Made by a program: the position numbers and the translations under genes. DNA of 64,000 nucleotides from Xylophilus ampelinus (GTDB lineage: Bacteria; Pseudomonadota; Gammaproteobacteria; Burkholderiales; Burkholderiaceae_C), in NCBI RefSeq assembly GCF_003217575.1, contig NZ_QJTC01000019.1, positions 18,195-82,194 on the forward strand. Reading direction: 5' to 3'. The notes beneath the pieces were generated by a model. The model was not told where the DNA came from, made no database searches, and saw nothing but the letters and a program-made list of their open reading frames with translations. This document shows, piece by piece, positions 45,727 through 56,000 of the stretch (positions are counted from its first letter, which is position 1; each line of letters begins with the position of its first letter).

Positions 45727-47946
45727 ATGCCGCGCGTCGCCAACTCCCCCGTTCCCGCGCCCAGCGCTGCCCCTGCCCGCAAGGCGGCGGCCAGCCCGGC
45801 CCAGCTGGCGATGCAGAAGCTCGGCCTGCGCCGCGACATCGACCTGGCGCTGCACGTGCCGCTGCGCTACGAGGACGAGACCCGCATCTTGCGCATCGCC
45901 GACACCCGCCACGGCGAGACGGCGCAGGTCGCCGGCACGGTGGTGCACAGCGACGTGCAGCTCGCGCCGCGCCGCCAGCTCAAGGTGCTGATCGACGACG
46001 GCAGCGACACGCTGGAACTTCGCTTCTTCACCTTTTATCCGTCGCACCAGAAAGCGCTGGCCGAGGGCCGGCGGGTGCGGGTGCGGGGCGAGATGCGCGG
46101 CGGCTTCATCGGGCGGACGATGCTGCATCCGTCCTTCAAGCCGGCCGACGCGCCGCTGCCCGAGGGGTTGACGCCGGTGTACCCCACCAGTGCCCAGTTG
46201 CCGCAGGCCTATCTGCGCCGGGCGGTGCAGTCGGCGCTGGCGCGGGTGGACCTGTCGGAGACGCTGCCGCCCGACGCGCCGCCGTATCCGACCGGTGCCG
46301 CGATTCATAGGGAAACGGGGCTTCGGCCGTGGTGGAGCTTGGACTCTGCGCTATCATTTTTGCACCATCCGACGCCCGATACGCCGCTGGCCGTTCTGGA
46401 GGACCGTAGCCACCCGGCCTGGCAACGGCTCAAGGCCGAAGAGCTGCTGGCCCAGCAACTCTCGCAGCTAGAGGCCAAGCGTGCCCGCGACGGGTTGCGG
46501 GCGCCCCTGCTGCAGTCGCCGCCCGGCGACCACGACATGCCGGTGCCGTCTGCGCGATCCAACGATGGGCCCTCCGCAGCCCCGGCCAGCCTGTCCGACG
46601 CCCTGCTGGCCCTCCTGCCTTTCGCGCTCACCGGCGCGCAGCGCCGCGTCGTCGCCGAAATCGCGCACGACATGGCGCGCCTGGCGCCCGACGGCACCGG
46701 CGCCGTGCCGATGCACCGGCTGCTGCAGGGCGACGTGGGCGCCGGCAAGACCATCGTGGCCGCGCTGGCCGCCTGCATCTGCATCGACGCCGGCTGGCAG
46801 TGCGCCCTGATGGCGCCCACCGAGATCCTGGCCGAGCAGCATTTCCAGAAACTGGTCGGCTGGCTGGCGCCGCTGCTGGAGGCGCGCGGCCTGCAGGTCG
46901 CCTGGCTCACCGGCAGCCAGAAGAAGAAGGAGCGCACCCGGGCGCTGGAGACGATCGCCAGCGGCGGCGCCGCGCTGGTGATCGGCACCCACGCGGTGAT
47001 CCAGGGGCCGGTGGTGTTCAAACGGCTGGCGCTGGCGGTGGTCGACGAGCAGCACCGCTTCGGCGTGGCGCAGCGGCTGGCCCTGCGCGGCAAGCTGCAG
47101 GGCGAGGGCCGCGAGCCGCACATGCTGATGATGACCGCCACCCCGATCCCGCGGACGCTGGCCATGAGCTATTACGCCGACCTGGACGTCTCCACCCTCG
47201 ACGAACTGCCGCCCGGCCGCACCCCCGTCGTCACCAAGCTGATCGCCGACAGCCGCCGCGACGAGGTGGTGGCCCGCATCGGCGCCCAGATGGCGCAAGG
47301 CCGGCAGGTCTACTGGGTCTGTCCGCTGATCGAGGAGAGCGAGGCGGTCGACCTGACCAACGCCACCCAGACCCATGCCGACCTGGTCGAGGCGCTGCCC
47401 GGCACCGCCATCGGCCTGCTGCATTCGCGCATGCCCACCGCCGAGAAGAAGGCGGTGATGGCCGAATTCGCCGCCGGCCGGATGGGCGTGCTGGTGAGTA
47501 CCACGGTGATCGAGGTGGGGGTCGACGTGCCCAACGCCTCGCTGATGGTGATCGAGCATGCCGAGCGCTTCGGATTGAGCCAGCTGCACCAGCTGCGCGG
47601 CCGGGTGGGGCGCGGCGCGGCGGCCTCGGCCTGCGTGCTGCTCTACGCCACCAACGAGGGCGGCCGGGTCAGCGAGACCGCCCGCGAGCGGCTGCGGGCG
47701 ATGGTCGAGACGAACGACGGCTTCGAGATCGCCCGGCGCGACCTGGCGATCCGCGGGCCGGGCGAATTCCTGGGCGCGCGCCAGTCCGGCGCCGCGCTGC
47801 TGCGCTTCGCCGACCTGGAGGCCGATATCGACCTGCTCGAATGGGCCCGCGACCTGGCACCGCGGATGCTCGACCGCGATCCGGGACTGGCCGCGCGGCA
47901 CGTCGCGCGCTGGCTGGGCACCAGGTCGGAGTACCTGAAGGCCTGA
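45727..47946 (+). CDS. recG: ATP-dependent DNA helicase RecG
   Basis: A 739-residue helicase with an N-terminal wedge/OB domain and two RecA-like domains. Walker A GDVGAGKT is at 335-342, the DExH box DEQH at 440-443, and the SF2 motif [14 protein letters not shown] follows. The C-terminal RGRVGRG is typical. It remodels stalled forks and R-loops. It is longer than E. coli RecG (693), mainly from an Ala/Pro-rich leader and a low-complexity stretch (residues about 258-290). Start at ATG 45727. Confidence 0.96.
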   Translation: MPRVANSPVPAPSAAPARKAAASPAQLAMQKLGLRRDIDLALHVPLRYEDETRILRIADTRHGETAQVAGTVVHSDVQLAPRRQLKVLIDDGSDTLELRFFTFYPSHQKALAEGRRVRVRGEMRGGFIGRTMLHPSFKPADAPLPEGLTPVYPTSAQLPQAYLRRAVQSALARVDLSETLPPDAPPYPTGAAIHRETGLRPWWSLDSALSFLHHPTPDTPLAVLEDRSHPAWQRLKAEELLAQQLSQLEAKRARDGLRAPLLQSPPGDHDMPVPSARSNDGPSAAPASLSDALLALLPFALTGAQRRVVAEIAHDMARLAPDGTGAVPMHRLLQGDVGAGKTIVAALAACICIDAGWQCALMAPTEILAEQHFQKLVGWLAPLLEARGLQVAWLTGSQKKKERTRALETIASGGAALVIGTHAVIQGPVVFKRLALAVVDEQHRFGVAQRLALRGKLQGEGREPHMLMMTATPIPRTLAMSYYADLDVSTLDELPPGRTPVVTKLIADSRRDEVVARIGAQMAQGRQVYWVCPLIEESEAVDLTNATQTHADLVEALPGTAIGLLHSRMPTAEKKAVMAEFAAGRMGVLVSTTVIEVGVDVPNASLMVIEHAERFGLSQLHQLRGRVGRGAAASACVLLYATNEGGRVSETARERLRAMVETNDGFEIARRDLAIRGPGEFLGARQSGAALLRFADLEADIDLLEWARDLAPRMLDRDPGLAARHVARWLGTRSEYLKA

Positions 47947-48015
47947 CGCCGTGCCCGCCGATCCGGCCGCGCGCGCGTGGACGTCGCGCGCCGGAGCTTG
48001 CGGGACAATCGCCGC

Positions 48016-48981
48016 ATGACCCTGACCGAACTCAAGTACATCGTCGCCGTCGCCCGCGAAAGGCATTTCGGCAAGGCCGCCGAGGCCTGCCACGTGTCGC
48101 AGCCGACGCTGTCGGTGGCGATCAAGAAACTCGAGGAAGAGCTGGAGGTCAAGCTCTTCGAGCGCAGCGCCAACGAGGTCGCGGTCACCGCCCTGGGCGA
48201 AGAGATCGTGCGCCAGGCCCAGAGCGTGCTGGAGCAGGCCGCCGGCATCCGGGAGATCGCCCGGCGCGGCAAGGATCCGCTGGCCGGGCCGCTGGCGCTC
48301 GGCATCATCTACACCATCGGCCCCTACCTGCTGCCCGACCTGGTGCGCCAGGCGATCGGCCACACGCCGCAGATGCCCCTGGTGCTGCAGGAGAACTTCA
48401 CCGCCCGGCTGCTGGAGATGCTGCGCACCGGCGAGATCGACTGCGCCATCATGGCCGAGCCGTTTCCCGACACCGGCCTGGCGATGGCCGCGCTCTACAA
48501 CGAGCCCTTCATGATCGCGGTGCCCAGCACCCACCCGCTGGCCGGGCGCAGCGCCATCGGCGCCGAAGAGATCAGGAGCGAGACCATGCTGCTGCTGGGC
48601 ACCGGCCACTGCTTCCGCGACCATGTCCTGGAGGTGTGCCCCGAGTTCGCCCGCTTCTCGGCCAACGCGGAAGGCATCCGCAAGAGCTTCGAAGGCTCCT
48701 CGCTGGAGACGATCAAGCACATGGTCGCCGCCGGCATGGGCGTGACCCTGGTGCCCCGCCTGTCGGTGCCCAAGGACGCGCTGGCGCCGCGGCCGAACAA
48801 GCGCGGCAAGGCGGCCGCCGAGGCCGCGCAGTACATCCGCTACATCCCGTTCGAGGGCACGCCTCCCAGCCGCCGGGTGGTGCTGGCCTGGCGCCGCAGC
48901 TTCACCCGCTACGAGGCGATAGCGGCGCTGCGCAACGCGATCTACGCCTGCGAACTGCCCGGGGTGGAGCGGCTGTCCTGA
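48016..48981 (+). CDS. oxyR: OxyR, hydrogen-peroxide-sensing LysR regulator
   Basis: A 321-residue LysR-type regulator with an N-terminal winged HTH (residues about 1-60). The redox cysteines fall at Cys199 and Cys208 (GTGHCFRDHVLEVC), identical in numbering to E. coli OxyR, so peroxide sensing by disulfide formation is expected. It lies 69 nt after recG on the same strand, a recG-oxyR order common in Burkholderiales. A terminator follows. Confidence 0.97.
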   Translation: MTLTELKYIVAVARERHFGKAAEACHVSQPTLSVAIKKLEEELEVKLFERSANEVAVTALGEEIVRQAQSVLEQAAGIREIARRGKDPLAGPLALGIIYTIGPYLLPDLVRQAIGHTPQMPLVLQENFTARLLEMLRTGEIDCAIMAEPFPDTGLAMAALYNEPFMIAVPSTHPLAGRSAIGAEEIRSETMLLLGTGHCFRDHVLEVCPEFARFSANAEGIRKSFEGSSLETIKHMVAAGMGVTLVPRLSVPKDALAPRPNKRGKAAAEAAQYIRYIPFEGTPPSRRVVLAWRRSFTRYEAIAALRNAIYACELPGVERLS

Positions 48982-49027
48982 ACACTGCGGAGATCTGGTC
49001 GAAAGGACCTGCGCCGCCTCGGCGCAC

Positions 49028-49065
49028 GCGGCTGCTGCAGATCTGCAACAGAGCCGCCTATTTTT
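49028..49065 (+). terminator. Rho-independent terminator after oxyR
   Basis: Stem GCGGCT (49028-49033) / AGCCGC (49052-49057) encloses a second palindrome TGCAGATCTGCA; T5 follows at 49061-49065. It separates oxyR from the two-partner secretion locus. Confidence 0.75.
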
Positions 49066-49143
49066 GCAATGTTAGCATACAAATCATGACACTTCCATCA
49101 TCGAGGAAACAATAATTTGCCCATTAAAAAGTGAGCGGGGAGT
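49066..49143 (+). promoter_or_regulatory. AT-rich leader of the two-partner secretion operon
   Basis: A markedly AT-rich stretch in GC-rich surroundings, directly after the oxyR terminator and before the transporter gene. It must hold the promoter. ATGACA (about 49086) and CAATAAT (about 49110) are loosely spaced -35/-10 candidates only. Shine-Dalgarno GGGGAG precedes the GTG start. Confidence 0.45.
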
Positions 49144-50925
49144 GTGGATTTGGGCGGGACGAACGCGGGGTTGCGCATTTGCCGTGGGTTGGTGGTGGGT
49201 CTTTCGCTTTCGTATTCGGCGGCCCAGGCGCAGCAAGCGAACAGCGGCGCACCGCTGCGTGCCATCGAGGATGGACTGCGGCGCGAGGCCGAGCGGCTAC
49301 GGCAGGCCGACAGGCTGCCCGAGGCCAGTGCCTTGCGGCCGCCCGAGAGCCCTGCGGCGACCGCCCCCGACACGGTCGAGACGCCGTGCTTCCCCATCCG
49401 CACCGCTGAACTCACCGGTCCCGACGCGGCGAACTTCGCGTGGGTGCTGACGCAGGGTGATCTCGACCATCGGTCCTGCCTGGGAGTCGAAGGTATCCGC
49501 CGGCTGGTTTCCAGCCTCGACCAGCACCTGTTGAGCCGCGGTTTCGCCACCAGCAAGATTTCCTTGCCGGAGCAGAACCTGGCGTCCGGACACCTCCTGC
49601 TGCGGCTGCACGCAGGCCGGATCGACACGCTCGAGATGCGGGCCGCGGCTCGCGGCGAAGGCACCGATCCGGCCGTGCTCCTGCGCGGACGCAACGCCTT
49701 TCCGATCGCACCAGGCAAGCTCCTCAACATCCGGGACGTGGAGCAGGGCGTCGAGCAGGCGCGGCGCCTGCCCAGCACCACCGTCGCCGTCCGCCTGGAG
49801 CCGGGTGGACCGCCCGACACGAGCCAGGTGGTGGTGGAAGGCAACGTCCCGACGCTGGCCGAGCGGCTGCGTGGCGGCATCACCGTGGACAACTCCGGCA
49901 CCGCGGTTCTGGGACGCACCCAGCTCGCCGGGAACCTCGCGCTCGACAATCCCCTGGGCTTGTCCGATCTGGTCGGCATCAGCGTCAACAGCAACGGCGA
50001 GCAACTGTCGTCCGCGCATCGCAGCCAGTCCGCGGCCGCGTACTACAGCATTCCTTGGGGATACGACACCTTCACGGTCAGTGGATCGCAAAGTCGTTTC
50101 GCGCAGTATGTACAGGGGACGACAGCCCGTTTCCTGTCGAGCGGCACCAGCGCCACCGCCGAGGCGCGCTGGCACCATGTCGCGTGGCGCAGCGCATCGG
50201 CGAAGGTAGGCGTACAAGCCGCCGTTTCCATGCGCCATGCCAGAAGCTACCTCGACGATACGGAGGTCCTGGTGCAGCGACGCCGGACTACGGCCTTCGA
50301 ACTCGGGCTCACCTACAAGCAGCTATGGGCGCAATCGGTCTTCGACGGCGAACTGGCGCTCCGCCGCGGTGTCGGCTGGGGCAAGGCCCAGGAAGATCTG
50401 GTCGGCGCGCGCGAAGGCGGGCCGACCTTGCGCCCCCGGGTGGCGACGTTCGCAGCAAGCCTGGCGACGTCCTTTGCCGCACCGTCGATACCGGGGCCGA
50501 CGACGGCGTCGGGCGGACCGCGAAACCTGCAGCACACCCTGGCGGTACGGGGCCAGTACAGCCCCGACACCACCTTGTCGATCGACCAGATCGCCATCGG
50601 CGGGCGAGGCACCGTGCGCGGCTTCACCGGCGATACGGTCCTGCTCGCCGAAAAGGGTTTCTATATCCGAAACGAGCTGTCGGGTGCATTGCCTGCGCTC
50701 TGGAGCGCATCCCTCGAATGGTTCGGCGCCATCGATTTTGGCCGCGTCGCGGGACCCAGTGCCGCCCTGTTGCCGGGTCGTCGCCTGACGGGCGCCGCCG
50801 TCGGCGCCCGAGGCCGTGCCAGGTTTCTCGTCTTCGAACTGGCGCTCGGCGTGCCTGTCCGGCGGCCGGCCGGTTTTCGCGGGCGCAGCCTCGTGCCGAC
50901 GTTTTCTCTCAGCTACCTTTTCTGA
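49144..50925 (+). CDS. ShlB/FhaC/HecB-family two-partner secretion transporter (TpsB)
   Basis: A 593-residue Omp85-superfamily outer-membrane transporter. It has a signal peptide (cleavage near AQAQ, residue about 30), POTRA domains (about 80-235, opening CFPIRTAELTGPDAANFAWV), then a 16-strand barrel. The conserved loop-6 motif VRGFTGD is at residues 491-497, and the last strand ends in Phe (TFSLSYLF). GTG start with a GGGGAG ribosome-binding site. It secretes the exoprotein encoded 27 nt downstream. In contact-dependent inhibition systems this partner is CdiB. Confidence 0.93.
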   Translation: MDLGGTNAGLRICRGLVVGLSLSYSAAQAQQANSGAPLRAIEDGLRREAERLRQADRLPEASALRPPESPAATAPDTVETPCFPIRTAELTGPDAANFAWVLTQGDLDHRSCLGVEGIRRLVSSLDQHLLSRGFATSKISLPEQNLASGHLLLRLHAGRIDTLEMRAAARGEGTDPAVLLRGRNAFPIAPGKLLNIRDVEQGVEQARRLPSTTVAVRLEPGGPPDTSQVVVEGNVPTLAERLRGGITVDNSGTAVLGRTQLAGNLALDNPLGLSDLVGISVNSNGEQLSSAHRSQSAAAYYSIPWGYDTFTVSGSQSRFAQYVQGTTARFLSSGTSATAEARWHHVAWRSASAKVGVQAAVSMRHARSYLDDTEVLVQRRRTTAFELGLTYKQLWAQSVFDGELALRRGVGWGKAQEDLVGAREGGPTLRPRVATFAASLATSFAAPSIPGPTTASGGPRNLQHTLAVRGQYSPDTTLSIDQIAIGGRGTVRGFTGDTVLLAEKGFYIRNELSGALPALWSASLEWFGAIDFGRVAGPSAALLPGRRLTGAAVGARGRARFLVFELALGVPVRRPAGFRGRSLVPTFSLSYLF

Positions 50926-50952
50926 AGCGCGGGTATCCGCCCGCGGTATTCC

Positions 50953-53037
50953 ATGTCGCATCCTTCCATGCCTCGCACTGTCCACACGAACGTCCGCGAC
51001 CGCCGTGACCGCCCGAGCCTGCCGGAGCAGCTTCGTGTGCCGCCGACGAGTCCGGCCGGCCGGGCACGCCGCTTCGCGCGGGTGCTGGTGGTGCTGTTCG
51101 GTTTGCAGACGGTGCTCGGCAGCGCACCGGCGATGGCCCAACTCGTCGCCGCGCCGGGCGCGCCGGCCGGACAGCGACCCCTCATCGACGCAGCGGCCAA
51201 TGGCGTCCCCATCGTCCATATCGCGCCGCCGAGTGTCGCCGGTGTGAGCCGCAACCAGTTCGGCCAGTTCGACGTGGGCCAGCAGGGCGCCATCCTCAAC
51301 AACAGCGGCAAGACGGTGCAGACGCAGCTGGGTGGGTACGTCGGCGGCAACCTGCAACTCGGCATGACACCGGCGCGCATCGTGCTCAACGAAGTGGTGT
51401 CGACCCGGCCCAGCTCCTTGCGAGGCACGATCGAGATCGCCGGCCAGCGCGCCGATATCGTCATCGCCAATCCCAACGGCATCCAGTGCGACGGCTGCGG
51501 TTTTCTCAACACCGCCGGCCGGGCCACGTTGACGACGGGGGTTGCGCAGTTCGGAGCAAAAGGCGCCCTTGAAGGCTTCAACGTCACCCAAGGACAGATC
51601 GGGGTGGGCGCCGCCGGCCTCAACGCGACCAATCTCGAACAGCTGGATCTCGTGGCGCGCGGGCTGGTCATCGAAGGACAGGTGTGGGCGCAGAACCTGC
51701 AGGCGCTCACCGGTCCGCAGAAGGTGCTGTACGGCACCCTGGCTTCCACGCCGATCGCCGGCGCGGGCGCGGCACCGGTGTTCGCCGTCGACATCAAGAG
51801 CCTGGGCGGCATGTACGCGAACCAGATTTTCCTGGTGGCGAACGAAAAGGGCCTGGGCGTCAACAGCGAAGGCCGCATGGCCGCGCTGCAAGGCAACATC
51901 GAGCTGTCGGCCGCGGGCGACCTGAAACTGCACGACACGCATGCCGCGGGCGACGTGAGGCTCGCGACGCCCGGCAGCGTCCTGCTGACCGGGCTGACCT
52001 CCGCGCGCGGGAATGCCTCGGTCGATTCGGCCGAACAGATCGACAACCGCGGCACCCTGCAACCCGATGGAAGCCTGCGACTGGCAACGCCGCGGCTGGT
52101 CAACAGCGGAACCATCACGCAGGGCGTCTCCGATCGCGATCTGGTGGTTTCCGCCGGCGAGAGCATCCGCAACACCGGAACGATCCAGTCGAGAGCCGGC
52201 TTGCGGATCGACACGCGCACGCTTTCCGGCGCCGCCGGCACCGCCGCGCCCGGGCGGATCCTGGCCGCCGGCGACCTGCATATCGCAGCCACGGGCGTCG
52301 GCCTGTCGAACCAGCGAATCGCGTCGGATCGGGACGTCACCGTCGCTGCGGCCACGCTGGGGTTGGGCGAGAGCACGGTGCGTGCGGCCGGCGTCGTCTC
52401 GTTGACCGGCACGGGAGCGGTTTCGCTCGGCGGCTCCGATGTGTCGGCGGACGGCGGCGTACAGGTCGGTGGCCGGTCCCTGTCGATGGACCGCGCCGTC
52501 GTGCGGTCGGGCCGCGATGCGGATCTGCGCGCGCTGGAAGGCGCCGCGCTGTCGGGAGGCCGCGTGGTCGCGCGGGATCGGGTCTCCATCGCGGCGCAAG
52601 GCATCGCCCTGGACGGAGCCGAGGTCGGCGCCACCCGCATCGCCCTGGATTCCGGAGCCGCCGCATTGTCGAACCGCGATGGCCGGATACAGGCATCCGG
52701 CGCGGGTGGCGACGCGCTCGCCATCGAGGCGGCCGGCATCGACAACCGCGGTGGACAGTTGCGCACCAACGGGACCCTGGTCCTGAAGGCGCACGGGGGT
52801 GCGGTCGACAACAGCGGTGGGGCGGTCGTCGCCGGTCGGACCGATCTGCAGCAACTCGGAAAGTGGACCAATGCCAACGGCGTACTCGTCACCGGCAGCG
52901 ACCTGACGCTTCGGCAGCAAGGGTTCGACAACCGTGGGGGCACGGTGCAGACCGAAGGCAGGCTGGCCCTCGACACCCGCGACGCGGCGCTCGACAACCG
53001 TGGCGGCGTTCTGCGCGCGGGGGCGCGCTTCTTCTGA
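50953..53037 (+). CDS. Two-partner secretion exoprotein (FHA/CdiA-like), 5' part up to a frameshift
   Basis: 694 codons. An extended signal peptide (FARVLVVLFGLQTVLGSAPAMA) is followed by the TPS secretion domain with the diagnostic NPNGI motif (residues 173-177), then Cys179/Cys182 (CDGC), VGGNLQL and ARIVLNEV. From about residue 350 the FHA-1 repeats begin, with repeated DN(R/S)GG units. The frame meets TGA at 53035 just after a G5 tract (53019-53023). Shifting by one base continues the repeats (GALLLNSGAGPVLGEKGTVV), so this is the 5' half of a disrupted gene. Confidence 0.88.
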   Translation: MSHPSMPRTVHTNVRDRRDRPSLPEQLRVPPTSPAGRARRFARVLVVLFGLQTVLGSAPAMAQLVAAPGAPAGQRPLIDAAANGVPIVHIAPPSVAGVSRNQFGQFDVGQQGAILNNSGKTVQTQLGGYVGGNLQLGMTPARIVLNEVVSTRPSSLRGTIEIAGQRADIVIANPNGIQCDGCGFLNTAGRATLTTGVAQFGAKGALEGFNVTQGQIGVGAAGLNATNLEQLDLVARGLVIEGQVWAQNLQALTGPQKVLYGTLASTPIAGAGAAPVFAVDIKSLGGMYANQIFLVANEKGLGVNSEGRMAALQGNIELSAAGDLKLHDTHAAGDVRLATPGSVLLTGLTSARGNASVDSAEQIDNRGTLQPDGSLRLATPRLVNSGTITQGVSDRDLVVSAGESIRNTGTIQSRAGLRIDTRTLSGAAGTAAPGRILAAGDLHIAATGVGLSNQRIASDRDVTVAAATLGLGESTVRAAGVVSLTGTGAVSLGGSDVSADGGVQVGGRSLSMDRAVVRSGRDADLRALEGAALSGGRVVARDRVSIAAQGIALDGAEVGATRIALDSGAAALSNRDGRIQASGAGGDALAIEAAGIDNRGGQLRTNGTLVLKAHGGAVDNSGGAVVAGRTDLQQLGKWTNANGVLVTGSDLTLRQQGFDNRGGTVQTEGRLALDTRDAALDNRGGVLRAGARFF

Positions 53038-56000
53038 ACAGCGGCGCCGGACCGGTGCTCGGCGAGAAAGGCACGGTCGTCTCGGGCGGCGACCTGCGAA
53101 TCGCGGCCGGCGATCTGAGCGCGCGCGAAGCCATCCTCGTGGCGGGTGGCGACATGCAGGTCGGCGCCGCAGCGACCCATCTGGAGAACGCACATGTCTC
53201 CAGTGGTCGCGACCTGCAGATCGAATCTGTTTCCGACGCCGCCCTGGCGGGCGCACAGATATCGTCCGCCGGCGACCTCTCCGTCAGGACCGCGGGCCAG
53301 GTTCTGGCCAGCGGCGCCACGCTTGTCGCGCAAGACGCGGTCGATATCGGTGCGCGGGGCATCGCATTGGCCGGGGGGGCCGTATCCGGCCGCTCCATCC
53401 GCCTGGACGCCGCGGACGCGCAGCTCGACAACCGCGGCGGGCGTGTCGTCGCGTCGGGCGTCGGCCCGCGCAGCCTCGTCGTTCGGGCCCGCGATATCGA
53501 CAATGCCGACGGCGTGCTCGCCACGGCCGGAGATGCATCGGTGGCCGCCACGTCCGGCGCCATCCGGAACGTTGGCGGCACCCTGCGCGCCAACGGCGAA
53601 CTATCCCTGGAGGCTTCCGCCATCGCGAACGACCGCGGCACGATCGGCTCGGGCGGATCGTTGGCTTTCGCCGGCGCGGAGCTGAGCAACCGCGGCGGCA
53701 CCATCGCCACCGGCCAGGATCTGCAGATCGACGTAGGCAGCGCGAAAACCGCCGGCGGCACCCTCACGGCCGGCAAGAACCTCTCCATCCGCGCGGGCGT
53801 GCTGGAGGCTGCCCAGGCACGGATGGGCAGTGGCGGGGACATGAACATCGCCGTGGCCGGAAATGCCGACCTGACCCAGGCGGTCGTCGCCAGCGGACGC
53901 GACCTCGACCTGCAGGCGACCGCCATCCAGGCCGACGGCGCGCGCATCGCGGCCGACGGCCGGGCCGCGATCCGGACCGACACCCTGCGTGGCGGCGCCT
54001 GGTCGGCGCAAGGCACGCTGGACGTGAATGCCACGGGCATGGTCGATGTTTCCGGTGGCGCCCTCGTCGCAGGGTCCGTCCTTCAAGTGCGCAGCAACGG
54101 CCTGGATACCAGCTCCGCACAGGTCGGTGCAGGGACGGTGGTGCTGGACGCGGGGCAGGGTCGGCTGCGCAACCACCAAGGCCGCATCGTGGCCACCCAA
54201 GCGGGCCGCGGCAGCCTCACGTTGCGCGCCCGGCAGATCGACAACGGCGGCGGAACGATCTCCACCGCCGGCGATGCACTGGTCTCCGCCGGAGCCGGTG
54301 CGTTCGACAATACCCGGGGTGTTCTGCAGGCGGGCGGCGTTCTGCAGCTGACGGCTTCGCAACTGCTCAACCGCGGGGGCAGCGTCGGTACCGGCGGTTC
54401 GCTCGCGTTGCGCTCCGGCGCATTCGACAACGCGGGCGGCGTCGTGTCCGCCGGCGGCGATCTGCTGGTGGATACGAACGGGCAAACGCTCGACAACACC
54501 GGCGGGCGCCTCATGGCGCAGGGTGCATTGGCACTCCGGGCCGGCGCTGGAACGATCGCCAGTGCGGGCGGCGTCATCGCTGCCGATCGGGACGTGCGCA
54601 TCCAGGCCGGCCAGCTCGACGTTTCCGGTGGCCGGGTTTCCGGCGGGCGGGGGGTCGACCTCCAGGTTCGCGGTCAACTGCGTGCCGCCGATGCCACCCT
54701 CGCATCGGGCCACGATCTCACGATACGCGCGGCCGACATACGGGCGTCCGGTGCCGGCGTCGATGCCGCCGGTGCGCTCGACCTGCGCTCCGACGGCGTG
54801 CTCGATATTTCCTCCGCACGGATCGCGGTGCAAGGCGCAGGCGCGCAGGCCGTCGATGTGCGCGGCACCCAGGTCGATGCGCGGGGCGTCCGCATCCGTG
54901 CCGATGCAGACCTGAAGCTGAATGCGACCGGAATGCTCGACGCCGCCGGAGCGGACATCGCGGCAGTGGGCGCTTCGCAAATCGCAGCAGGCACGGCTCT
55001 GACATTGACAGGCGCCCGGGTCGTGGCAGACGGCGCCAACCGGGTGTCGGCCGAACGGGTTTCGGCCCGGGGCGCATCGCTCTCCGGCAGAGGGATGCTC
55101 GACATCCAGGCCACGTCGGGCGCGGCCGAACTCTCGGCCGCCGAGCTGCGGTCGGGCGGAGCGCTCCAGGTCGCGGCACAGGGCATCGCCCTCGACGGCG
55201 CGCGCGTCGCGGCGGTCGGCGACGTATCGCTCGACGCCGGCGCACAAACGCTGACCGCGGGCAACGCGACGGTGCGAAGCCGCGATGGCGCCATTCATGC
55301 GCGCGCCGGCGCTATCCAGGCCGCATCGGCCCCGCCACCACCCTCTGCCGCGCTGCCAGGCTTCCTGGCAGCGACCGACATCCTGCTGCAGTCGGGCGGG
55401 GCCATCGACCTGTCCAGCGGCACGGCCGCAGCCGGCCGGAACCTGGTGGTCCAGGCGCAGGGCGCGGTGACCAGCCGGGGCGGCCTGCTGGCCGCACGGG
55501 GCACGGCCACCGTCACCGGGACCTCCCTCGACAACACCGGCGGCGTGGTCGATGCCACGCAGGCGCTGACCCTGGAAACCGGCGGTGGCGCCGTCGTCAA
55601 CAACGGCGGACGCATCGCCACCCGCGCAGCCCTGGTGCTCAACCCGCAATCGGGCGCCGCTCTGGCCGCGCTGGAAAACCGGGGCGGAGCCATCGAATCG
55701 GGCGCGGCACTGGACATCCGGGCCGGCCGAACCGACAACCGCGGCGGCACGCTGTCCGCCGCGGGCGCGCTCGGCCTGCGCGGCGGAGCGGTCGACAACA
55801 CCGGCGGCCGGATCGCCGGTGCCGGCGACGTCCGCATCGACACGGCGGGCGCTGCTTTCCAAGGCGCCGGCGGCCGGGTATCGAGCCAGGACGGCCGTAT
55901 CGACCTGAACGCCGGCGCGCTGGACCTCCGGCAGGCGCAAATGGGAGCCCGCAAGGATATTGCGATCGACAACGCCGGCACCTCGGGCCGGGTGGAGGCG

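Noticed and set aside
46305..46375. Possible GCTAT-type repeat inside recG
   Set aside because: Only scattered matches (ATAGC, ..CTATGAAT) at the right spacing and no full core; RecG residues continue normally on both sides.
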